Of a stretch of 64,000 nt of DNA, positions 1-11,510 are shown one piece after another. The notes beneath the pieces are model-generated. The model worked only from the letters and a program-made list of their open reading frames with translations. It searched no databases and was not told where the DNA came from. How positions within the stretch are numbered: the stretch's first letter is position 1; the number at the start of each line of letters is the position of its first letter. Position numbers and translations under genes: made by a program. The DNA comes from Neopestalotiopsis rosae (taxonomy: Eukaryota > Ascomycota > Sordariomycetes > Amphisphaeriales > Sporocadaceae), in contig JALGAS010000001.1 in assembly GCA_023078685.1 (NCBI GenBank), forward strand, positions 7,378,001 through 7,442,000. Reading direction: 5' to 3'.

Positions 1-479
1 TATTCGTGCTATCAATTTCCCAAACCAATGGAGTCTAGTCTGGCAACAAAGAAGGCTTTGTTCGCCGTGACGGCAGCACTTTGAAGGACGACGTCTGTTT
101 TCGGTTCATGAATGATTTCTTTGTTGTCATCATCGTGACATGAAGCTGCATGCATTGAAACAGTGAAGGAAGGATATGCAAGTCCATATGGTATCTCAAT
201 TCGCCCTGTACAGAGCGAGGTCATGATTCCTCTTTGTTGAAGAGTGATGACCCGGAGTCGATATGTTCACTGTATCAAAATGAGCCGGCTTTGGAATAGG
301 AACCTTGAAAGGGCACAGCTTCAGAATTATTGACTGCTATTTTCGCCCAGGAGGATAATGTCATGATCTCTTTAGAAGCTTATGAGCTCGAGCTACTCTA
401 TGTTTTCGAAACAGAATTGTTCATGCACTGTTAATAATGTTTGACTCGATACTGGCAACATTATTGTTTTCATTATTAT

Positions 480-596
480 AATTCATCATTGTAATTCATC
501 ATTGTAATTCATCATTGTAATTCATCATTGTAATTCATCATTGTAATTCATTATTGTAATTCATCATCGTAATTCATCATTGCAATTCATCATCAA
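480..596. repeat. 13-bp minisatellite, 9 units
   Basis: Nine head-to-tail copies of the unit aattcatcattgt. The first five copies are identical and the last four differ from the unit by one to three bases. The array is AT-rich and encodes nothing plausible. The drift towards one end is what unequal exchange or slippage would leave. Confidence 0.95.
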
Positions 597-3417
597 GGTA
601 TAGCAATTTTTGACGATTATATGCAAATGGTTTTCATACCGTCAATTTCATTTTACCAAAATCGAAATATATTACTGAGACGTATGAATATCTATCGTAC
701 AGAAAATACTGGTGCTATATTGCACTTGTCACTCTTACTCCATTTCACAGTTGCGCATCGCAGAAGGAACGTGAAGGGGACCAGAGCCAAAGCACATAAC
801 ATGCAATATGGTGCAGAGTTCATACAGTCATCAAAGTGATGCGCAAGCTGAATCTTCATCTCAACATCAACCACATGAGTACAGCCTCCACCGCTTTTCT
901 TTCGTCATATTTACCGTACGAGAGGCCCCCTCTCAACATGTCTCGCGCGGGTTAGGCACCCGCAGGCGTTCCCGTCACTTCCATACCAATCAGCATCGTC
1001 TATTGTCTCGCATTGGGTCCCTTCCATGATGGTTTGTTTTCTTTCAATTTCGTTTTGTACCATGAACTTGTGTTTTGTACCGATCAGGGATTGGCGGTGT
1101 TTAGGGGGGAAAGCATTGAAAGTGTTGTCACGGAAAAGCAGCAAGAGAAAAAAGAGTACATGCAGACATTGTGGCGCAAAGATTACAACTTCCGTAAACG
1201 GCAGCCATCACTAATGCGATTGCAAACATCATTGGCTCTTGTCCGACTTTCATTTAGCAGTCAAGTCACTTTTAGGTGTGGCTTTGCCTGTACTCCCAAT
1301 ACAAAACAAAGTGGCGATAGTTGTAAAATGGTGGGCCGAAGAATTGTATGCTTTTCTCTTTCTCTAACGCGGCATGGTTATACTTACCAGCATGAGCGTC
1401 CTGTGGCTAGTGACGTAGCAAGGGAAAGGGAAAAAAAAGAATGTGAACCCCTGACTGCCACCGTTGTTGCAACCATTACAAAAGCCACACACCGACGGAG
1501 TGAAGTTATCCTGTGGCTCGTTCCCTTGCTCGTTTGACCGCGCTCAAGCTTCTTTTTGCTTCCTGCGGGCGATCATTTAGCGAATTTGTCTGGTGCGCAG
1601 TATGTATGTGTGTGTGTGCCACAATGTGGCGAGAGCTGGAGAAGCGCAAAGCCCCTGGTAAGCTTTTTTCGGTAAATAGGTAAGGATATCCGTCTATTCA
1701 CCAGCTACTATTCTGTGCTGGTCCGCATCTCACGTTCCCAAGTGATGCCTATCACTATTCTGACCGCGTTGTCCCGCGCCCATTGGATGTTTCATCTGCA
1801 TTAGGCACTTCATGGGCTACCTGCAACCTAAAAAGACTACGTGTAGCACTTCCATAATAGACCATAGTAATCTGCGCATGTACTGGCGACTTGGAGCCTC
1901 GGATATCTGTGGCTAAATTGCAGGGATTGCTATCGAGCCACTCGAGCCACTGTGGCAAATGAGCAAGAGACCAATGAGCTTAGTGTACCGGTAGCATCTC
2001 GACGTGGTTTCCGCACAAAGCCGTGTTGCCGTGTCGAACCGAATTGATTGAACGAGAAGAAAGATAAAGATTGTTTACACTTTGCCCGGAGGCCTCTTGA
2101 AAAAGGGACCAGGCTGCTGGATCGTGGTCTAGTTACTGCTGGTCAATCCGCGGAAATTCTTATACTCTAAATGTGTGGTGTTTTCTCGCAGCGAATCTAT
2201 CTAGCCTCGCAGCCGCACATTTGACCGCCCGCACTTATTAGCGGAACTCTGCGTAAAAAGGGAAACTCCAGACACGATGGACTCTTTCTTCATACTTTCG
2301 GTCTTCCAGCGGTCTTCAGTCGGTATTCGTAGGTTCAATCAGAAGCGTAGTATAGAAAGAACCATATCGTGAAGCTTTCATGGGGGCTGTTTGGCTGCTT
2401 GGCTGCCTCCCTAACCCCCTTTCTCAGTGCAATACCCAAATACAGAAACACAGGTCCTAAATTTCGTCATACTTGAGGCCGTTCCTCGATCGGCAGCCGG
2501 CAGTCCCATATCGGGCCTGGACTGATGTGGGGAATTGTCAAGAGACGAACGGATGACCGAGCCCGCCGTAAAAGAGTCAAGCCTCCCGGAAGACAAGCCC
2601 AAAGGTGCAGAGGTCTAGACAGCTTGTGGCGAGAATGCTTGCACTATGGGACGTAGAAAACCCTTGAATGTACCGGTACAATTGGGGCCTAAAAGAGAGC
2701 TTCAGCCACACACAACCACCACACCACACACCAGGGCAAGGTTCCCTATGCACTCTCCCATGGTTGTGCATATGCAGGTCGCGCGAAGAACTCAACTCTG
2801 TTCGCTGATGGTCCATCTCTTCTACTTAGCAATGCAAGCAGCTGCAGTAAATCAACAGGCCAGTGACTAAGAATAGGGGTCAAGGGACCAACATCTTGCA
2901 TACCTTCCAGCAGCAGCTCTACCGCCTAATTCAGGTTCGCCTTGGATCCTGCATTACACCATTTTGCCATGCGATGCACTCTGTATTGTGTTGTGGCTTT
3001 TTTCGCAAGCATGGTTTAACGAGTGTAGCTGAAAGGACAAGGGGAAAAGTATCTTTTGTATAACCAACATGCCCTGCTTGATCGAAATCAATACAGAATT
3101 CTTAGAGTGATGGAACATGTAAGAAAATAAGTCAGGGGTTCTTACTCATTCATTTTGGCCTAGTATGTGGTAGGTGCAAAGCGGTAGTGGTTGAGCATCA
3201 CTGGACTATGGGCTATAGGCTATGGGGGGAATGACGACCGTTGCAGCATTGGCAGCGCCGCACCCGTGCGCTTCAGAATCACCATCTCCGGGACTTGAGG
3301 GGTCCTACAGGCTAGTATGCCTAGACGGGTTTGTATGGCTCCTCAATGCGCTCTAATCAGAACATTTACCATCCGTAAAAGAAGGTTTTCGGGAGGGAGC
3401 CAAACGCTGGGGCGTCA

Positions 3418-3420
<3 letters not shown>

Positions 3421-3453
<33 letters not shown>
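3421..3453. repeat. Poly-T run, 33 nt
   Basis: An uninterrupted run of 33 T on the plus strand. It could be the A-tail of an old retroposed copy read on the minus strand, or a slippage product. I see no retroelement body or target-site duplication beside it, so only the homopolymer itself is supported. Confidence 0.9.
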
Positions 3454-4740
3454 CGCGAGTTAAGTCCGCTATACTTTGACGTTTTCTCTTGTTCCTAATC
3501 ATGACTGCAGGGTGTGTATACTTTACGGGCCTGTCTAGAATAGCGACAGACAACTGCTACTGCTACTGAGGAGAGTGGGAGGAGCTGAACTGCTTGCCCC
3601 GGTCTTCCCCAGAATCTAGCTGAATGGACATTGGCTCGTTTGTTTTAAACTCGCTACCATAACGGATGGCCTAGTGCGTCGGCAAGAGCATGCTGTACCT
3701 ACCTATCCTTTCAACTCATCCTCCATACTCTGCTACACGTGGGCGCGTAAGTACCATGAACAGAAGCATCGAATCTGGTGTAAGTATCGCATACCCAAAG
3801 AGCTCGAGTATACAAAGTATCATGTCCAAGACCACCTCTATGGGTGAGAAATGGTGCATGTGGGTAAGTTTGTGCATGAGACTACCACAGTAGACTGTCT
3901 TGATTGCTCAGAAACGCTTTGAACGCGTACTTCACTCGCCACACTGTAGGGGGCTGTGCAATGTCGGCCGGTGTCGATCGCTGTGGCTTGACGCAATGAT
4001 GCCCAGGTTGTATGCTCTTTTTGAATCACCAGTGACTTACACACATGTTTAGCCATCTATCAGCTGTTTATCTACAGATTATTATTGCTCGGCAAGGGAA
4101 TTTGCAAGCGAACAAGAAGAGGGAGCCAGTGCGGCTCATGTGCGGGTATGCTTATTTGTGCTACATGCAATCTTCGCAATTCTACAAGACGGGCGCTTCG
4201 GGTATCCGGCTGGATAAGACGGCATTACTTACCAGTCTTTGTCGTTCGCTTGCAGCCATAGCAGATAGGTAAACAGCAGAGCCAAGCAAACGAGCAGGTG
4301 CCGGTCTCTCGGTCTTTTTCAGCCGGCGGTTGTTTCTATAAGAATACGATCGGATCGAAAAGACACAAGACCTTCCGAGAGCTGACAAGGCGCATATTGG
4401 CAAAATCTTGATGACCTTTTTAGTGACTCCCCCTTCAGAACCTTGTCTACAAAGTACTCCTAGCCATGTAGTGAAACTGTGAACGAGCCCTTGTGACGAG
4501 GGTTTCTTCTGAACAAGACACACGAAGAAAAAGTCTCAATGATACTCTGGCTGACTGGGCAGACAATTCCAAAGTTAATTGGATGAATCTAGGCCCCCAG
4601 AGCCATTTTCTCCGGCGGGTGCAAGGGAAAGAATATAGCACCACGCTGTGACAAGTAGTCATTAAAGATTACATGCCCTCGGGGGCCTAGAGTCTAGAGT
4701 CTCGAGTCCCATGGGTGCCAGAAACCTAGCAGCAGTACCT

Positions 4741-4775
4741 AGCAGTAGCAGTAGCAGTAGCAGTAGCAAGTAGTA
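4741..4775. repeat. Short AGCAGT hexanucleotide tract
   Basis: Four copies of agcagt followed by degenerate agcaag and tag units, in non-coding sequence. A minor microsatellite. Confidence 0.75.
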
Positions 4776-6340
4776 GCCTGGCCTAGGCTATCGTTTCGAA
4801 ACGCTCTCCCCCCATCGATCGCGGTTGATGGACGGCACCCACGAGGTTTTTCCCAGATCGGACCCCGGAGCAACTTCCCTCTTCTGGGACCGCTGTTCTG
4901 CCCTTCTTGTCAATTTTTCGGACATTCAACTGATGGAAATCCAATCAAACCCCACACAAACTGTCGCGACTGCTGCCGCGAGCGCATGTGACAAGGGCCT
5001 GTGAGATGAATAAGGATGCTGTAATGGAGTTAAGGGTGTTTTGTTTTTTCGGCGGGTGTTCATCAGTGCGCTTCCTTCCAGCCCAAGAAAAAAACGTTCC
5101 GGCCGCCGTGTTGTGGGGGGAAGAAAAAAAAAAAAAAAAACGCTCTGGCTCCTCTGGGCGGCGGGCAATCTCTCAGCCTGCTAGGGAGTGTAGGGCGCCT
5201 CGGCGCCGTTATTCCTAGGTGGGCAGGCTGGGACAGGATGAGGGGCACGAACAGTTGAAGGCACCGCTGTCATGTACCTGGGTATCTAGCCCTTCTAGAC
5301 TGCTAGCCTCGTTGTTAGCTGCTCCCTGTGCGCCACAACCATTTTAACCTAGATAGGCAAACCAGGTTGGTCAAATTGCGGTTCGATATCCCGGAAGAGG
5401 CAATACTCTCTGTACATGATAGAGGACCGGAGTGAGTGTTCAGAGTCCGCACATAGTAGAAAGCAGCACCCATCGACATAGACTTTTCATCCCCCGGGGG
5501 AACATGTGATTTTGAAGAATTCGAAACCAAGGGACAAGTACCCGATTAATAATCTATGCATAGAAACCTCTCGAGAAAAGAATTGAACATTGCTCTAGTT
5601 GTACCCTTGGGATGTTGTCGTCACGTTAATGTGCAGGTATAAACAGAGTTCATGCGTTTAAATTCACTAGATGAAACAACTCATGCCTAGATGCAGAAAG
5701 TACGTGTAAGTGATTTAGAGAAGAGAAGAAGAACAAACGGCCAATTCCTCGGAGCGGCTCCCGGAGACAGAGACGGGGTAATTCACATCTCGTCAGATTA
5801 ATTATGCCACGCTGACCGAGTTCCAAATCCATCCAACTTGGCCGACCATTGTATTATTTGTCCCTGGGATGGGACTAGTATAGCAAATATTGAAACGACC
5901 AAGGACGTATTATCTGATCGCGATCAGAATAACCACTGAAAGAATCAAAATGTAATGCATGGAAGGCGTCGTCAGCCTCCCAAATTACCAACGATGCTCA
6001 GGTATCCTTTGTCGACAGAACAATCATGTACTGTGTATTACCATAAGCGACGGCGAAATGAAGTCAATGAGAGCCGAGATTGGCATCTAAGGACGCTTCC
6101 TTTTCCCACGATCCAATCAGATTGTCCATGTCCATTGCTGCAGACATCTGGGACCTAGTCGCAATCTCGGCACCTGCATGTCCAGTTTCCAAGTCTTAGT
6201 TAGGTCGGGTCAGGGTAGGGCTAATCAAAAAGGTGGGATGCCGGTTGCATGTTTCAAGATTCGACCTTTAACCACGGCTCGCAATGCATTGGTAGGCATT
6301 TATTGCGACCGTCCAATCGTAATTGCTTTGCGTCATGATG

Positions 6341-6364
6341 CTGCTGCTGCTGCTGCTGCTGCTG
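6341..6364. repeat. (CTG)8 microsatellite
   Basis: Eight perfect CTG triplets. They lie in intergenic DNA about 0.8 kb beyond the stop codon of the CP2 factor gene. Frames across them read poly-Leu, poly-Ala or poly-Gln but belong to no plausible gene. Confidence 0.9.
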
Positions 6365-7157
6365 AAAGAAGAGAGCCAGAGCGCTTTGCCCAGGCTGCCA
6401 GGTCAAACACATACTCTGTACACTCTGTGCCATTCGCACCACGACTTAGCTAATCTAGGCCTTGGCATGGGTCGGAGTGTACAACAAAGAAATCAAATCT
6501 TGCGCACATGCCCTTGAGAATATCACACAAGACTAACAGAGGACGAGAAAATGATTTGCATTGAGTTTCAAACTCAAAAGTTGTGGTTTGGCTTGTATTC
6601 AGGGCCATAAAATATCTGCTGGTCACAACCAGATTGTACTTCCATATACATGTTCCATACAAGTGCGCGTTTGCTTCTTCTTCCACCAAAGTTTTCAGAT
6701 GCAGGCAATCTCCTGCAACCAGAGGCGCCTATCCGGTACATGCCAATCTCCTCCTCCAATAGAATGACATGACAGTGTTGCTTGACTGTGTTCCACCGTT
6801 CTCCATCACTTCTCAACCAAGTCATTAAGCCGGTTTCGTCAGTCTAGTAAAAAATAAATAATAAGTAATTCAAGCGCAATTAGCTGCCTGTACAACGGAC
6901 AGTAAGTCGCGAAGCGTATCAAATTTGCCGTATGAAGGCAGTGGTATCTTTGAAGAATAAAAAAGGCCCCTCAACGCCAAATCTTGTAGTAAAGTAAATC
7001 AAATCCTGAATGGTCGTGTATATGGGGTATCCGCTCATGTATGTGTGCTCAAAATGGGTACCGGGGATCCGTGAGAGAAAAATAGAAAAGTTTCTATAGT
7101 ATGCTGTTTGGTGGTCGTCGTCGTTGTAGTAACGGCCGAGTTGTTGATTTTTTTGAA

Positions 7158-10100
7158 TTAAAAGGTGAGTCGCAGTTCGAAGCCAGTCGTCGTACGCAGC
7201 ACGCTGTGGGCTGACGATGTTTCCTCCTCGGGTTCGTCCACTGCCATCTCCCACTCTCGCTTCGGCTGGGGAACCGTGGTCTCGACCTCAGCCACGTCCA
7301 ACAGCATATCCTGCCCTTCGGACAGGGCTTCGATTACATCGTCGTCCATCTCAACATCCAGACCGCTCTCCAGAGCATGAACTGTGCGGACAATCTTGTT
7401 GGAGTCGATGCCCCACTTGGCTGCGATGCGAGCGGCAAATTCTGCTAGACTTCTCTTGTGGAGGTAGACGGCTCGGTGCAATTCCTTCTTCTCGCCAGTA
7501 GCTGGGCGACGTGCAATGTAGAAACATGCGACAGGCTTAGGCGACCGGTCCACGGGCGGGCGGTAGGACTGGTCAACGCCGAGGGCTTCGATCCAGCCAC
7601 TCAAATTTCCAGACTCGTCGACTTGCTTCACCTTGGTAGCTTGGTCAGCCGGTGTTGCCGAAGACTCTCCTCCAGAGGCAGAAAAGTCGTTCCACTGCGC
7701 CTTGGGTGCCACTGATGCCTGTGACTGTAGCGACATGTTACTCGGCGACGGAGAGACGAGCGAAGATCCGGCCACAGAGCTCCTTCCACTGCGCCATGCA
7801 GCGCTATCCTTGGATTCGACCTTGGTGAGATCCGTCGGTTCTCCCGCCAGAGTCACTGGGTGCAGATCGGGGTCATCGAGCTCCTCGCCCCTGAGATACA
7901 GAATGCTCACGGGTCGTGTACTCGTAAACATATCCTGCAAGGTTTGAAGTTTGAAGTGCAAGTCATCCTCCAAGGAGGGTCGGCCACCACCACCTCCAGC
8001 TCCTCCTCCCGCCGAACTGGCCGAGGACATGGACCAAGTTCTCTTGTGCTTTTGAACCTTGCCGGGGCGTTGTACATCCTGTGACTTTGCTTGAGATGTG
8101 GAGCCTCGCTTTCTCTTACCAAAATCCTTCATACCACTTTCGGCCTGTGCTATTTGTTGCTTGAGCTTGTCGATCGTCTTCTTGACGTGAGCAACATCAT
8201 TGGCCAGTTTGCGCTCAGCGCCGTGATCTCGGAAGAGCTTGACCTTGCAGTAGCAAATCTCGGCGCCAGCCTCTGCTGGGGGTGGTGAATTGGTGTCGGC
8301 GGGCCACGGGACAGTCTTGGCGCATAGTCTGACTGGAATACCCTTGACACCCTTCGAGTGGCTGAAATCTGTTGAGAGGAAGTTAAATCTGACGGCAATG
8401 TTGCACTCGGCCCCTCCATTCACGCCAGGAGTCCAAATCACAGAGAACCCGTCAAAGGAAGCCGTGTCCAGCTCAATCCGTGTCCTCTTGTCGTCACCCT
8501 CAGCTGGCTGCCCAGCCTCCACATATTCAACAGCCTGCAGCTTGCCTCCTCGCTGATGCGCTTCGTTGGTGCCACGTCCCTCCTTCCAAAGGCTCCAACA
8601 AACGCCAGGCTTCTGCCGTTGCTGATCGTCCTCGAAAGACACGCGCACAAAGGTCCTGTACCGAGTTCCAGGAGCGACAGGAAGTGCTGCAGAAGTGTCT
8701 ACTACAGACAGAGAGTAGGCTTGACCTTTGTTGAGGTAAGTCACCGGAATCTCGTCGGCCTGCTTGATCATGGCTGTGGGGGCGTTCAAGGTCGAGTGAA
8801 AACGAAACTTCTCCGCCGAGGATGGCATGCCGTGGCCCAGGGCCATACCAAAATGGGTGGGCTGAAAACCCATCATGGGGGGCGATTGAGAGTGGAATGC
8901 CGCATCCATGGATCCGAGTCTGCCGTCGCGCGAGTCCGAGTCCAATGGCGAGCCATCCTGATCCATGGTCTCATACCCAGTATCTTGGTGCACAAACGAG
9001 GAAGGCGCATAGGAGGCCTGCTGGGGAGCAGCCTGGATGAATGGGTTGAACTGCTGGAAATGATGCGGCGGCATACCTTGGTGCTGGTGGAACTGGCCGA
9101 GGTCCATCATGGGCGCACCGGAATGCATGGCACCCTCGCTCGTGGGCATGGACAGAGGCGTGCCCAATCCCATGCCGAGGCTCAACGAGGGCGTGTGCAG
9201 GTCACCGGCCTGCGGGTGGTAAATGGTATTGGTGCCGCCGGGCGTGGGCGTGTAATAGCCCGGCGGCTGGTTGGCGAAGGCCGAGAAGGAGAAGGAGTTG
9301 GGATCGAGTAGCGACGGCGTGAAGCGCCATGGCTCCGCAGATGCGCGAGGCGTGGGATCCTGATCGCGAAATGCATCTTGGTTCAGACTCTGGCGTCTAG
9401 AAAACAGAGAATCGAGTTAGCGCGTTGCGACAATAAATTGGGTTATGTAGAAGCGCAGATCCTAAACCAGTTGGGAGACGACTTGGGCGTAGATCGTGGC
9501 TGGTGGTGATCTGCCTCTTTTCCCCTCCCCTCCGACCGATCGACGCAGGCGTCGCGGCATACCCCGCGGACGCTGGGCTGGCGCCATTTCGCACATGCAC
9601 CGCCTCATCTTGGGAGAACAGCGCAACAACACTGGGCCAAAAACAGCGGCGAACCACGAAATGAAACCCAATGATACCAGGAAAACGAGGTGAAAGACTT
9701 TTTTTTTTATTCTGCGGATGAAGAAGAGGGACAAATACACACCTCTCAATCTGCGCGCCGACAAGAAGCGCATTGTCGGGGGCTCCAGTGGTTTGTGTGG
9801 CTGGCAATGTCGACGATCCCGCAGTTGATACCTGGGGAAACTGCTGTCGGAAGTTGGCGAGCAGGTCTTCGCCGGGTTTTTGCGAACTTGTCCTAGAAGT
9901 CGCCAGTCCTGGTCAGTCACGGATCTCTCTTGGAGGTAGCAACAAATGTAGGAGATTGCTTAATGGGTTGGAAAAATACAAGAAGAGGAGGAAACGCCGA
10001 GTATACAATAAAGCTCGACGGTGGAAATAGTGGAAAGTCTAAAACCAAAAGACGAAGAATAATGAATCATGTCGAGAAGAATAGAATTGCGCGGGAGATT

Positions 10101-10180
10101 TTGCGTGAGAGTAGAAAGAAGACAACCTCATTCATGAGCTTTGTCTGTTGTTCGTATCTTTCTTACCTTTGTCGAAACAT
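7158..10180 (-). CDS. csp-2: Grainyhead/CP2-family transcription factor (CSP-2-like)
   Basis: Predicted 800-aa nuclear DNA-binding protein in three exons: 10167-10180, 9743-9892 and 7158-9396. The 14-nt first exon encodes MFRQ plus part of Arg and has donor GTAAGA; it joins exon 2 in frame to give MFRQRTSSQKPGEDLLANF. Introns are 274 and 346 bp, long for this window. Residues 1-250 are Gln/Pro/Met-rich. The CP2 immunoglobulin-like DNA-binding domain covers about 255-455 (YRTFVRVSFEDDQQR, then VIWTPGVNGGAECNIAVRFN). A basic, Ser-rich linker (GKRKRGST) and a C-terminal dimerisation-like region (about 660-760) follow. The family member known in Neurospora, csp-2, is needed for separation of conidia and cell-wall remodelling; that role here is inference. 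Upstream lies a 13.5-kb gene-free stretch that is pyrimidine-rich on the coding strand near the start. Confidence 0.9.
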
Positions 10181-11480
10181 GTGGGATGGGTGTGTGTTAG
10201 CTGTCGCAAGACAGCGAAATCATGGATAGCTCAGCACGGTTTGTCAAGATGGGAAATGTTTTTGTCGGAAAAGAAAACCAGAAATAAGCAGGTTCACAAA
10301 GCTCCGCCGCGGGTTGGGCCCGAATACACCTGATGGAGACCGACGACAGACAAACAGGCGTGGGTGAGAGCAAAGAAACTGAGTTGGGTGAGTGAGCGGT
10401 TTGAGGTGAGGTGGATGTGAGGCTGTAAGTAGGTAAGAGTCTAAGTCCCAGCTGGAATTCGTATCGCAAGTTGGTCGTCGTGCCGCGTGCCTCTTCCAAG
10501 GGAAATATTGTATGCAGAGCTAGGTACTGTGCAGGCAGGCAGGCGTAGCGAGCGAAAGTGTGGCTGCGAAAGGCCCAGTAGACAATAGTTCCTTCGGCAA
10601 CGTTTCTTTAATAGTGCATACGCAGCCAGGTGGAAATGGCGGGTCCCGGGAGGATGACGGTCGTATAGGTGTGATTTGGGCGTACCAACAGCTTCCTTTT
10701 GGCAGGAAATTCGAGAGAGGATGGGCGGTTAATCGCAAAGGGCGAAGAGGGAGAGAGAGGAAAAAAGATTATATGAACAGATGCTGATTTGATGAAGGAG
10801 AAAAGAAGTATTATAGTACACTTCACTAAGGACTGAGTGGTGGGTACTTTGGATATGATATGGTGGATTTCCGACTCACCACGCGCAAGAGGCAGCGACA
10901 GGGCTTCCAGGGGGGAGGGGGTGTGGTCGAATTGTGAAGGGGTGTGAGGGGGGTGTGCAAGTGCTAAGACTGCTCCGATGCGATGACTAGTGGCTGCTAC
11001 CGCCTACAGACGCGTCAATGGGTGAGGTAGGGGGAGGTTAGGTAGGGGCAGGTAGCGTATACTTGGGGGGGAGATAATGTACTGGCTACAGGAGGTAAGT
11101 GGTAGACTGGATGACTGTCCAAGAGGCAGGCCCAGTGGTAGTAGTGGTAGTAGCAGCAGTAGTAGTGGTGGTCGGCGGCGGCGGCGGCTTGGGTGCGCAT
11201 GAGCTGGCGCGCCGCAGAACGAAAAAAGCACAAGCAAAGGCCCGCCCGGCTGGCTGGGATCATGGGGCGGAAGAATTGGGGGAGAGCAGCAAGAGGCGCG
11301 AGAGAGAGCAGAACAGAGCAGAGAGAGAGAGGATGGAAATGGAAGAGAGGAGAGTGTACAGTTACAAGAGGGGTGGACCAGGGGAGGGGGAGGAGGATAA
11401 TTGGCATGCCACTGCTGCTCTGCTCTGCTCTCCTCTCTCTGGGCTGGGCGGCCTGCCGGGCGGAAGATTTGACGACACGG

Positions 11481-11510
11481 AGACGAGACGAGACGAGACG
11501 AGACGAGACG
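11481..11510. repeat. (AGACG)6 pentanucleotide tract
   Basis: Six perfect copies of agacg in the purine-rich upstream region of the CP2 factor gene. No coding role is visible. Confidence 0.9.

Larger units (their letters stand above)
1..7157. other. Gene-poor left region
   Basis: No open frame here has a clear start, a believable exon structure or a family resemblance. The longest plus-strand frame (1013-1537) begins at TTG, not ATG, and looks like random sequence. The stretch holds a 13-bp minisatellite, a 33-nt T run and two short trinucleotide or hexanucleotide tracts, listed separately. The last few hundred bases before 7157 are the 3' flank of the CP2 factor gene. I see no transposon proteins, tRNA or rRNA. 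Confidence 0.6.

Noticed and set aside
1013..1537. 174-codon plus-strand frame in the left gene-poor region
   Set aside because: Starts at TTG, composition is random-like, no domain, no splice partners.
3421..3453. Poly-T as the tail of a retroelement
   Set aside because: No element body, promoter or target duplication found beside it.
5370..5400. T-arm-like string (ggttcgatatcc)
   Set aside because: Loop one base too long and no box A upstream.
8556..9311. 251-codon plus-strand frame opposite the CP2 factor
   Set aside because: Antisense shadow caused by codon bias of the real gene.
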